Shown here in pieces: positions 51,401 through 57,897 of a stretch of DNA of 57,897 bases. The stretch covers positions 1 through 57,897 of the forward strand of contig JACPCR010000082.1 in the NCBI GenBank assembly GCA_016179685.1. The letters run 5' to 3'. The notes beneath the pieces were generated by a model that worked only from the letters and a program-made list of their open reading frames with translations, did not search any database and had not been told where the DNA came from. This DNA comes from Planctomycetota bacterium (GTDB lineage Bacteria; Planctomycetota; PUPC01; JACPCR01). The number at the start of each line of letters is the position of its first letter. The stretch's first letter is position 1. The translations under genes and the position numbers were made by a program.

Positions 51401-53029
51401 GCCGCGGCCTTCGCCGGCACGGGCGCATACCCCGATCTCCTCAAGATTCTCGCCATGCCCGGCCCGCCATCCCGGCGGCTGCTCGCCCCCATCGAACTGG
51501 CCATCACTCGAGCCATCGACCTCGAAGAACATGGGCCCGCCATCGAAATCCTCAAGGTCGTGCGCGAGCGCTCGCTTCCGATGACGGACACCCTCGTTCG
51601 GGAAACCCTCCGGCTCGGCTCCAACCTGGCCCGCAAACGGATGGTCCAAACCGCGCAGGAGGTCTACAATGCTTTCCCCATCCCGGAATTCGCCCGCAGC
51701 TTCCTCGAGCTTCTCGACCTCTCCCATCGACAGGCCCAGGAGGTGCTCGACCGATTGCCCGCGGCACAGGAACTGGCACGGTCCGCACAAGAGGCCGCCG
51801 ACGCCGCTCAGCGGGAGCTCGAGCTCCACCAGAAGGCGATCCGTGAAGCCCTTCTGGACGCCCAGAAAAGCGGGATCGACCCGGTCCAGAGCCCCGAGAT
51901 CATCGGCCGGAGGGAAAAGGAAAAGACCGCCCAGGGCAAAGTGCTCGAGGAGCAGAAACGACTCGAAGAAGCCCAAAGGAACTTCATGGCCCTCCAGCAG
52001 GACGTTCAGAACCATTACTCGGTCTGCCTGGGCGTGTTGAAGTTCATCAAGGATAAGCTCGATCAGGGCCAGATGAAGGACTCCGAGCCGCAGTTCATCC
52101 AGTTTCTCCTCCAGTTCGCCGGCGAGGCCAACCGGCGGCGGCGGTTTCCCGAGGTGATCGCCGCTCACCGGGCGTTCCCTTCGGATAAGCTGTTGCCGCA
52201 GTTCATCGCCGCCGCCGAGGCCGCCCACCAGTCCGGCGACTGGGACGCGCTGGTTCGCCTTCTCCCTTATGCGAGGCAGCACTGGCCCTTCCCTCAGGCC
52301 CCCGAGCTGCATGCCCGGCTTCTGCAAGTCGCCGATCAGCTCGCTGAGCGGGCCGTGCAGCCGGAGGCCGCACCGGGGCGAGCCCCCGCTGAAACGTCGC
52401 CCGCGGCCGCCCTGTCTCCGGACCGTGCCGTCGAGACTTTCGACATCCTCCTCGACAGTTTTACCGCTGCCCTTGCACCCGTTGAGCGCACCACGGCCGC
52501 CCAGCAGGGCATCGCCCTCGAGACCGCGGACCTCTTTCTCTTCGGCCGGAGGCCCCAGGAGGCCCGGAAGCGCCTCCAGGCGCTCGTCCAAAGCCTTCCC
52601 CGCCAGCATGAGGTGCGCGGCCACGCCATCCTCCGCTTGGCGGCCCTCGTCACCGATGCCGGAGAAAAGGAAGCGGCTCTCCAGCTCTGGAAGAATCTCG
52701 CTGAAGAAGGCTCCTTGAAGGGACCCTTCCTCCGCCTCCAGGCCTTCATGTCCGGCGAGGTTGGGCCTGAGATTTTCGATTCGTCTGACGATCGGCCTCT
52801 CTGGAAATTCCTCTTCGGCCAGAGATCGCTCCTGCGAGGTGAGCCCGCCGGTGAAATCCGGGCCCTCCTGGCTGAGTCCGTACGGCTCTCCCGAGCGAGC
52901 CCCGACTGGCACACCGCCCTCGCTTCGGCACGCCTGGCCGCCCTCGGCCCCGCCCCCTCACCGCCTGCAGAAGGATCACCGGCAAGGGACGCCGGCACCG
53001 CGGGCGCCGAAAATTCGGCTGGACCCTGA
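48428..53029 (+). CDS. Giant zinc-ribbon Ser/Thr protein kinase with TPR sensor region
   Basis: A 1533-residue protein. The N-terminal zinc ribbon (MKITCPSCHSV ... VVCPSCSTRF) is followed by an acidic linker and a complete kinase domain: GRGAMGIVYRA, Lys163 in VAIKVL, HRDIKPSN with Asp256, DFGLAK with Asp274, GTPAYMSPEQA. A membrane helix (VSALMALAIATASAIAVLFL) and a coiled coil precede a beta-sandwich (EFDGPVLKEVWKPL onward). About 850 residues of TPR-like helical repeats follow, with another coiled coil near residues 1110-1190. The kinase should be cytoplasmic and the rest outside. The beta-sandwich and plan match the frameshifted kinase at 9286-13166, so the two are probably paralogues. 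The signal sensed is unknown. Confidence 0.92.
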   Translation: MKITCPSCHSVLPPPTPEADPLEVVCPSCSTRFHRPSPPAATETADPARPESCAISPAREQGHADAPASTAASAEPSGQADCDGPDVHDAPTVSLESDGDSGGPEEDEENTGASPPDRRADEDDIEILRDFGDYEILSEVGRGAMGIVYRARQKHLQREVAIKVLLAGAHASRKQVARFYKEAQAAAKLRHPNIVPIHEIGRCQGRHFYTMDFIHGKSLGKLIAEGVVSIRRSLELCIELADALAYAHAHKVIHRDIKPSNILVDLDGRPHIMDFGLAKQLDSGTKFTQTGSAIGTPAYMSPEQAAGESHRLDQRSDVYSLGAVLYELVTSRPPFEGENMMNIIMQVLNHDPPLPRGLNPKVHRDIQTIILKAMEKNPERRYQGMGELGDDLRRFLAGEAIQARPSSLLYRAWRRTRKHTLPIVSALMALAIATASAIAVLFLNQKLREKDQELSRLGEEVQRVIEKEAEKTRPQEVTEVADEFDGPVLKEVWKPLGNGQAWSLIEGELAASAKGEAVLMLDPPLPLKGNMKFEFDVRFLGVVGPRLDTLIGIDQNQAYRLILEGGESGPHLLLQRSGVNLAQVDVTSLAPGSAYHCLLEREDYRLRFDVRTADGPVASLHYNDFDIIRDLGIFRLGFAVWDTSARYDSVRLTREGIPPQAPLFYFPQKQLILSQDYDVAIEKLTQIMADYMGKFEALQASHLIGRCWELKGQPQKALDFYLQIPQAAPAQSDPEIEKLLTENELRKFFCYVPLNRLSEAARSLAFLSDRGIPIEAAWIWHFRDAVQRCLNTPRLEEALVIFQKVRFRAGADPAADISLHALSKALGQSLYHEFLIQAVQLATRFGQGAYPHFDHVMDLYLAFPDSQMTLAFEKSVVQAIQLGQLEAALRLLRFAREKALVSDGLKQAAVALGNEFCKLRQFQRVNEVYQSFPANNLVSAYRTAVDGLLAQGERAEACQLFEKAQGIFRSARSEDAPGLVEAELETMKANLAAAFAGTGAYPDLLKILAMPGPPSRRLLAPIELAITRAIDLEEHGPAIEILKVVRERSLPMTDTLVRETLRLGSNLARKRMVQTAQEVYNAFPIPEFARSFLELLDLSHRQAQEVLDRLPAAQELARSAQEAADAAQRELELHQKAIREALLDAQKSGIDPVQSPEIIGRREKEKTAQGKVLEEQKRLEEAQRNFMALQQDVQNHYSVCLGVLKFIKDKLDQGQMKDSEPQFIQFLLQFAGEANRRRRFPEVIAAHRAFPSDKLLPQFIAAAEAAHQSGDWDALVRLLPYARQHWPFPQAPELHARLLQVADQLAERAVQPEAAPGRAPAETSPAAALSPDRAVETFDILLDSFTAALAPVERTTAAQQGIALETADLFLFGRRPQEARKRLQALVQSLPRQHEVRGHAILRLAALVTDAGEKEAALQLWKNLAEEGSLKGPFLRLQAFMSGEVGPEIFDSSDDRPLWKFLFGQRSLLRGEPAGEIRALLAESVRLSRASPDWHTALASARLAALGPAPSPPAEGSPARDAGTAGAENSAGP

Positions 53030-53081
53030 AGCGGCCTCGCCGTTCGTTCCTGTTTCGCGCTAACCTCTGGAAACTCTCTCC

Positions 53082-54257
53082 ATGAAAATCACCGATGTCG
53101 AAACGATCCTCCTCACCTGCCCCCTGCCGCCCGAACATCAGTGGCGCACCGCACGATTCCGCGTCGTCTATGCCCACTCGGTCATCGTGCGTGTGCGAAC
53201 CGACGCGGGCCTGGTCGGCCTGGGTGAATCGAGCCCCTACGGCGGACCGGCACGCATCAAGGAATACCTGGACCGGCAGGTCCGGCCCCAACTGATCGGC
53301 CAGGACCCTTCCGCCATCGATGCCCTCACGCCCGCCAGCGGCGACCATTTTCGCGCCCTCTGCCTCTCCGGAGTCAACCAGGCCCTATGGGACATCGCCG
53401 GCCAGGTCGCGGGCCTACCGGTTTACAGACTTCTCGCCCGCGACGGAGAGGCCGTCCCCGAGATCGAGGCCTATGCCTCGGGCGGCGTCGATTACGTCTG
53501 GTGGGACCGGCCCGAAAGCCTCATCCAGGAAGCCCTCGATTGGCAGTCCCAGGGATACCGCACCATGAAATTGCGCCTCGGAAGCGACTGGGCGATGGAC
53601 CAGGTGCAGCCCGAGCGCTTCCTCCGCCTCATGGACCAGCTCATGGCCGCGCTGGGGCCCGGCGGCATGAGGATCGCCGTCGATGGCAATATGCGACTCC
53701 GGTCCGTCGAGGAATCCATCGAGGTCGGCCGCGCCCTCCAGCGCCTGGGCGTCGTGTGGTACGAGGAACCTTATCCCATCCGCAACCCGGCCGATTATGC
53801 CCGCATCGCCTCCGAGCTGGATGTTCCCCTCACCGGGCTGGAAGGCGCAGCCTCCTGGGAAGCCGTCAAGCCCTACATCGAGGCTAACGCCGTCGATATC
53901 GTCCAGACCGATACGAACGTTACCGGGCTCAGCGAGAATCTCCGCATTGCCCGGGCCGCCGGCAGGACGGGCAGGAAGCTCATGCCCCACAACTGGCACA
54001 ACGCCCTGACCACCGCTGCCAACGCGCACCTCGTCGCCGCCATCCCTAATCGCTGGTTGCTCGAATTCAACATGACCTGGAATCCGCTCAAGGAAGAAAT
54101 CCTCGACCGCCCCCTCGTTCCCGTCCGCGGCCGCATCCGCATGCCCGAACGGCCCGGCTTGGGCGTCACGCTGAACGAATCGGCCCTCGGGAAATTCCCT
54201 TTTGTGGACAAGCCTTACCACGTCGCCCTTGAGAAGCCTCTTGAGAAACAACCGTGA
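53082..54257 (+). CDS. Mandelate racemase / muconate lactonizing family enzyme
   Basis: A 391-residue enolase-superfamily enzyme. The capping domain begins MKITDVETILLT. In the barrel are MKLRLG (the family K-x-K/R base region), the metal ligands Asp in AVDGN, Glu in WYEEPYP and the GLEG segment, and MPHNWHNALTTAANAHL, with the His expected on strand seven. It probably dehydrates or epimerises a sugar acid or a related carboxylate; the exact reaction cannot be told. It follows the giant kinase by 52 bases on the same strand. Confidence 0.9.
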   Translation: MKITDVETILLTCPLPPEHQWRTARFRVVYAHSVIVRVRTDAGLVGLGESSPYGGPARIKEYLDRQVRPQLIGQDPSAIDALTPASGDHFRALCLSGVNQALWDIAGQVAGLPVYRLLARDGEAVPEIEAYASGGVDYVWWDRPESLIQEALDWQSQGYRTMKLRLGSDWAMDQVQPERFLRLMDQLMAALGPGGMRIAVDGNMRLRSVEESIEVGRALQRLGVVWYEEPYPIRNPADYARIASELDVPLTGLEGAASWEAVKPYIEANAVDIVQTDTNVTGLSENLRIARAAGRTGRKLMPHNWHNALTTAANAHLVAAIPNRWLLEFNMTWNPLKEEILDRPLVPVRGRIRMPERPGLGVTLNESALGKFPFVDKPYHVALEKPLEKQP

Positions 54258-54311
54258 CTTCTCGACAAATTCGGTGCGGGAGGGACCGGTATGGGGGACT
54301 TGGCCTGGCCC

Positions 54312-54494
54312 GCATTCCTCACACGATGTGTTCGAAATGCGCCCTGCGGGCTTCGACTCGAACGACTTGCGTCGTTCTCGCTCAGGACTATCCCGGACCG
54401 AGGTGACAAGTAGGCCGCGTTGAAGCCTGCATTGCAACGCATTGCTGCACAGGCGGATATTGGGCGCGCCGTTGTGACTTGTGAGAAATCCGAC
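54312..54494 (-). repeat. Dispersed structured repeat A, copy 2
   Basis: Reverse-complement counterpart of 505-688. In this copy the GCAA-tetraloop stem is seven perfect pairs (GAACGAC-GCAA-GTCGTTC). The terminal hairpin at 54312-54340 keeps its pairing through a T-G wobble (GCATTTC with GGAATGC), and the GA/GA mismatch pair is retained. It occupies most of the gap between the enolase-superfamily gene and the next gene. Confidence 0.7.
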
Positions 54495-54535
54495 CTAGGC
54501 TGCTCGGTCTCCTTTTGTGACGAATCTTCTGCCCC

Positions 54536-55447
54536 TTGTCCGAAACGCTCATCCACCAGCAACTCAAGACACTCTACGCCGGATCGGCCTGTCGGCAGGA
54601 GCGGGCCGTCGACGGCTACCGCATCGACGCTCTTCTCCAGCCGAATCAACTCGTCGAGGTCCAGACGGCGAACTTCAGCGCCCTCCGGCCCAAGCTGTTG
54701 CGCCTCACCAAAAGCCGGCGGGTCCTCCTCGTTCATCCCATTTGCCGGACCCTTCGGATCGTACGCGTGGACCCTCGGACCGGCCGGGCGAGTGCACCGC
54801 GGATCTCACCCCGCCGGGGCCGCTGGACCGACGTCTTCCAGGAGCTCGTTTCGATCGCGGACCTTTTTCCTTCGTCCAACCTGGCCCTCGAGCTGCTCCT
54901 CACCGAAGAGGAGGAACGGCGGGAGACCGGGGCGCGCCGAAGGGCCGCTGGACGCATGGCTGAAAGAACCCTGGTCCGCATCCTCGAGCGCCGGACGCTT
55001 CGAACGGCGGATGACTTCCTGGCCTTCGTGCCCCCGGTCCTCGCGTCCCCCTTCAGTACCCGCGGTCTCGCCCTCGGCCTCGACATCCCCGAGTGGCAGG
55101 CCCGGCAAGCGGCCTACTGCCTCCGAGAAATGAGGCTTCTGATGGTCGTCGGGAAAGCCCGCAACCATCTCCTCTACGCCCGTACGCACGAGGCACGTCC
55201 CTGCTCGGCGGCCGAGATTCGACGCATCGAGCTGCGCGAGCTGCGCCGGGCCAACTGGCTCGCCTACCGTGACCGGCTCAACCGCTACTACGGCCCCGCC
55301 TCCGCGGAAATCTTCAAGATGGAGGACCACCTCGCCGAGTTGGCCGAACTGCTCCGGGAGACCGATCCCCGCCGCGCCGCTCATCTTCTACGGCGGGAAC
55401 GGCAGCGCCTCGTCCGAGTTCAACGAAGGACCCAGTCCGGCACGTGA
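54536..55447 (+). CDS. Unknown protein with a possible PD-(D/E)XK nuclease-like core
   Basis: A 303-residue protein starting at a TTG at 54536. Residues 20-90 read ERAVDGYRIDALLQPNQLVE and then VQTANFSALRPKLLRL, SRRVLLVHPI, LRIVRVDP. This Glu ... Asp-Ala-Leu ... Glu-x-Gln pattern, followed by a beta strand, resembles the PD-(D/E)XK fold, and I recall DUF8091-like proteins with similar text. The C-terminal half is helical and charged with a possible winged-helix part (FSTRGLALGLDIPEWQARQAAYCLREM). Nuclease activity is unproven. The start is uncertain because no ATG is near. Confidence 0.7.
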   Translation: MSETLIHQQLKTLYAGSACRQERAVDGYRIDALLQPNQLVEVQTANFSALRPKLLRLTKSRRVLLVHPICRTLRIVRVDPRTGRASAPRISPRRGRWTDVFQELVSIADLFPSSNLALELLLTEEEERRETGARRRAAGRMAERTLVRILERRTLRTADDFLAFVPPVLASPFSTRGLALGLDIPEWQARQAAYCLREMRLLMVVGKARNHLLYARTHEARPCSAAEIRRIELRELRRANWLAYRDRLNRYYGPASAEIFKMEDHLAELAELLRETDPRRAAHLLRRERQRLVRVQRRTQSGT

Positions 55448-55534
55448 TGCTCACCGCGTTCGCCATTGTCCGATAGAGGGAAGCCGTTATAATGATGCTC
55501 CACCGCAGTTTCCAGCTTTTTCCAGGAGATGACC

Positions 55535-57757
55535 ATGTTCTCGATGGAGAGGTGGGGGCGATCCGCCGTGTTTCTGGCATGCCTCGGTGTTATCGAACTG
55601 GACCGACCCGCCCTGGCCGAGGAAGCGGCAAGCCCCGCGGACCTCTTCGGGGCCGGGGCCATTTACTACGCGTCCGCCGAGGACGTGGCGTCGCTGAAGT
55701 CGAGCCTGCTGGAGACGCCTCTCGGGCAGTTGCTCTCGGGGCCAAATGCCAGCATGGGGATGGGACTGCTCCTGGGAATCCTCCAGTTTGGCATGCAATT
55801 CACCGGAGCGACCCTCGATGACTGGCTCGGGCATCTCGGAAGCCCCGTGTCGCTCCTGGTCTTCCCGCCGGGCGGCGCTCCCAATCCGCCCCCGATCGTG
55901 ATCGCCTGCCACTTGCGCAAGGGTGGGGCCGAGTTCCAAAACTTTCTCGATCAACGGGTGCGCCGGACGGTGCTCCGGACCCTTCCATGGCTCGAGCTGG
56001 AAAGGAGTGCCGTGGGGCCCTTCACCCTCGAGCGGGTGCGGGACACCCGTGAGGGCAAGACCTTCGCCTACACCCTCATCAAGGATTATTTCATTCTCGG
56101 GACGGAGGACGGCGTCCGGCGATTGCTGGACGACCAGCAGGCGGGGCTGCCGCCGCTGGCTCATGCGCTAGGCTACCAGGCGGCGCAGAAAAGGTCGCTG
56201 AATGAGGCGCATCTTTGGAGCTATTTCCACGTGGCCCCGCTTCTCGAGCCCTTGAAAGCCCAGGCTGCGGGTGGCAATGCCGCCCGGGAACTGGAGGCTT
56301 CGGGCGTTCTGAGCCTGGCCGACATCTCTTCCTCGCTGCGGTTTGAGGGCGGTGAGGCCACGGAACGCCTGTTCCTCCGGCGCAGCGAGGTCGAGCCCCA
56401 AGGCCTCGCTCTGATTTTCACCGAGCCGCAGCCGCGGCCGCTTCTGGGCGGCCGATACGTCCCGGCCCATTTCCCTTTCTTCGCCAGCGTGAACCTGGAG
56501 AGCGGGCAGGCTCTGGCCGAAGGCTTCCGGAAAACGCTACAGAGAATCGAAGGTGAACAAGGTTTGGTGAATCTCGAGCAGGGACGGCAATTCATCGAGC
56601 AGGGCGTAGGCATCAGCATCGAACAGGACGTGCTGGCGAATCTGACGGGCGAAGTCTTCTTTGCCGCCGACGCGCCGACCCTGAAGGAATCGCTCCTGAC
56701 TCGTGCGGACAAGCCCCCGAGGGAGGAATGGGTGTTCCTTCTGGGCTTGAGCATTCAGAATCCCGATGTTCTCAAAAACGCGGTCCGCCAGTTTTTGAAT
56801 TCCCAGTTCGCCTGGGATGCGGGCCTGGTCCACGAGGTCCTCGCTGAGGAACAGGCGGAGTTGATCCAGGTGCGAAACACTCGCAGAGACGTCGGGGACA
56901 ACGAGGAGAAGGAAAAGGGGCGTGGCTTCGTGATGGCCTTCCTCGATGAGTTCGTCCTGCTGTCCAATTCCGCCGATGAGCTGAGGTCCGTCCTTCAGGC
57001 CCGCGCGGAGAAGAAGACCCTGGCGGACGACGCCGCATTCCAGGAGCGCCTGAAGGCCTACGAGAAAGGCATGAATCTGTTGATTCAAATCGACGTGCAG
57101 AAGATGACTCAGACGCTCTTCGACGTGCTCGAGCAGTTCGCCGAGCCTACCGCGCAGATGATCATGAAGGAGTTCAAGCCGGCACTCCCAAAGCTGAAAA
57201 ACGTCCTGGCGGTGGGCATCGCCGACCCGGAAGGTTTTATGCTCGAAGTACATTCTTCGGAGGGTCTGCTGGTGCACTTCCTGGGCATCGTCGCTCTGGT
57301 CGAGGGAATCAAGAATGCGCCCGGGGCGCGGGTGGTTCGCGCCCGGCGGAATATGGGGCTGATCGGTGAGGCCATTGACCACTATTTCATGGACAATGGG
57401 ACGTTTCCGCCCACCCTCGACGCGCTCCAGCCAAAATACCTGAAATGGATGCCGAATGACCCCTTCTCCCCCGACGGGCGCTTCCGATACCATCCGGGGC
57501 CGGCGCGGGAAGAAAACGGCCGGAAGCTCCATCTCGGAGGCTGGATTCTCCTCAGCCCAGGCCCCGATCGCCGCCCAGACCTGGTGATGGAATCGTATGA
57601 CCCGGACGCCTTTCAGAAGCGGCTGGGCTCGGGGACGCCGGACGACGAGCGATATTTCTGCCGGGTGACCTACCAGTTCAAGCCCGACCGCTATCCGGAG
57701 GAGGACCGGCTGCTGGACCAGGGGGACCTTTACCTTTGCGGCACGGCACCGCACTAG
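55535..57757 (+). CDS. Secreted DUF3352-like protein with C-terminal pseudopilin-like domain
   Basis: A 740-residue exported protein. The start at 55535 has AGGAG six bases upstream; the signal peptide is about 30 residues (FLACLGVIELDRPALAEEA). The middle, about 550 residues, has two similar halves with features of DUF3352-type proteins (LWSYFHVAPLLEPL, VFLLGLSIQNPDVLKNAVRQFL, FVLLSNSADELRSVL). The C-terminus, RARRNMGLIGEAIDHYFMDNGTFPPTLDAL then PNDPFSPDGRFRYHPG and GWILLSPGPDRRPDL, matches the C-terminal part of GspG-like pseudopilins, without their N-terminal helix and cleavage site. Function is unknown. Confidence 0.85.
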   Translation: MFSMERWGRSAVFLACLGVIELDRPALAEEAASPADLFGAGAIYYASAEDVASLKSSLLETPLGQLLSGPNASMGMGLLLGILQFGMQFTGATLDDWLGHLGSPVSLLVFPPGGAPNPPPIVIACHLRKGGAEFQNFLDQRVRRTVLRTLPWLELERSAVGPFTLERVRDTREGKTFAYTLIKDYFILGTEDGVRRLLDDQQAGLPPLAHALGYQAAQKRSLNEAHLWSYFHVAPLLEPLKAQAAGGNAARELEASGVLSLADISSSLRFEGGEATERLFLRRSEVEPQGLALIFTEPQPRPLLGGRYVPAHFPFFASVNLESGQALAEGFRKTLQRIEGEQGLVNLEQGRQFIEQGVGISIEQDVLANLTGEVFFAADAPTLKESLLTRADKPPREEWVFLLGLSIQNPDVLKNAVRQFLNSQFAWDAGLVHEVLAEEQAELIQVRNTRRDVGDNEEKEKGRGFVMAFLDEFVLLSNSADELRSVLQARAEKKTLADDAAFQERLKAYEKGMNLLIQIDVQKMTQTLFDVLEQFAEPTAQMIMKEFKPALPKLKNVLAVGIADPEGFMLEVHSSEGLLVHFLGIVALVEGIKNAPGARVVRARRNMGLIGEAIDHYFMDNGTFPPTLDALQPKYLKWMPNDPFSPDGRFRYHPGPAREENGRKLHLGGWILLSPGPDRRPDLVMESYDPDAFQKRLGSGTPDDERYFCRVTYQFKPDRYPEEDRLLDQGDLYLCGTAPH

Positions 57758-57759
57758 CA

Positions 57760-57797
57760 GGCGAGTTCCTAAGTGTGCTCGCACTGACGAACTCGTC
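57760..57797. repeat. GTGC-apex palindrome next to a group II intron
   Basis: Bases 57760-57768 pair with 57789-57797 (one G-T); after a three-base internal loop AGTG pairs with CACT around TGCTCG, with a closing T-G pair leaving loop GCTC. It shares GAGTTC/GAACTC and the flank CTCGTCTAC with the hairpins near 7897 and 13375. Confidence 0.75.
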
Positions 57798-57807
57798 TAC
57801 TATCGAC

Positions 57808-57897
57808 ATAGGTAGGCCCTCGCGGGCTTTCCCTGTCACACCACCGTACGTACGGGCCTCGTATACGGCGGTTCAGTAGAGGTTACGCTCACGTCGG
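57808..57897 (-). mobile_element. Group II intron, 3' end only (domains V and VI)
   Basis: On the minus strand, 57874-57839 reads GAACCGCCGTATACG, a short turn, then CGTACGTACGGTGGTG. This is the typical domain V hairpin of bacterial group II introns. It is followed by a domain VI-like hairpin (GCCC-GCGA-GGGC inside AGG/CCT) with the unpaired A in CCTACCTAT, which gives the intron end at 57808. The rest of the intron, including any reverse transcriptase gene, lies beyond the window. The downstream exon begins with the palindrome at 57760-57797. Confidence 0.78.

Noticed and set aside
48836..52912. A 1358-codon open frame on the minus strand
   Set aside because: It lies wholly antisense to the giant kinase, whose motifs are certain. 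It shows no domain and reflects high GC and codon bias.
57839..57874. Palindromic GTACGTAC near the window end as a restriction or replication site
   Set aside because: It is explained by the domain V hairpin of a group II intron, followed by a fitting domain VI.
1..57897. tRNA genes
   Set aside because: No intergenic stretch shows a T-loop GTTCRA with matching acceptor stem; all chance matches lie inside protein genes.

Overview
The window is GC-rich bacterial chromosome. It looks like Planctomycetota or a close PVC or candidate-phylum relative. The reasons are: very long Ser/Thr kinases with an N-terminal zinc ribbon, one membrane helix and a large extracytoplasmic sensor; three Gfo/Idh/MocA oxidoreductases; an M81 peptidase; WG-repeat and WD40 proteins; and a MoxR / DUF58 / BatA operon carrying DUF4159 and GATase-like proteins. 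The phylum is inferred from gene content only; there is no rRNA or other decisive marker here.

Layout. 1-3653: edge of an unknown minus-strand gene, a block of palindromic repeats, hisI, a WG-repeat protein and an oxidoreductase. 3864-9108: aldehyde dehydrogenase, HAD phosphatase, class V aminotransferase and a second oxidoreductase. 9286-15480: a zinc-ribbon kinase interrupted by a one-base frameshift, whose second half carries LRRs and a C-type-lectin-like end, then a secreted WD40 protein. 15679-21470: third oxidoreductase, a 1353-residue secreted glycosidase-like protein and a 57-residue protein. 21641-23750: an XRE regulator, an AT-richer spacer holding what looks like an unassigned structured small RNA with its own promoter and terminator, and a 5'-truncated URO-D family gene. 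23861-26498: M81 peptidase and a nitrilase, divergent. 26635-40639: one long plus-strand operon of pseudokinase, MoxR, DUF4159 protein, SWIM-SNF2 helicase, DUF58, BatA-like protein and VWA/GATase-like protein. 40705-47798: minus-strand genes, including the housekeeping block cmk-plsC-rpsA-tyrS plus a small secreted protein. 48428-57757: a second giant kinase, an enolase-superfamily enzyme, a possible PD-(D/E)XK protein and a secreted DUF3352/pseudopilin-like protein. 57808-57897: the 3' end (domains V and VI) of a group II intron on the minus strand.

How the genes may work together. The oxidoreductases, aldehyde dehydrogenase, enolase-superfamily enzyme, nitrilases and secreted glycosidase-like protein fit catabolism of sugars and sugar acids. 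The MoxR operon fits assembly or quality control of envelope proteins, with a pseudokinase and a helicase as unusual members.

The most interesting non-coding signals are: (i) about ten intergenic palindromes with 14-23 bp stems whose sequences differ but co-vary, capped by a conserved GTGC/GCAC apex and a four-base loop; (ii) the candidate RNA at 22567-22817; (iii) a roughly 180-bp repeat, present twice in opposite orientation, with conserved hairpins including a GCAA tetraloop. No tRNA, rRNA or CRISPR array was seen.
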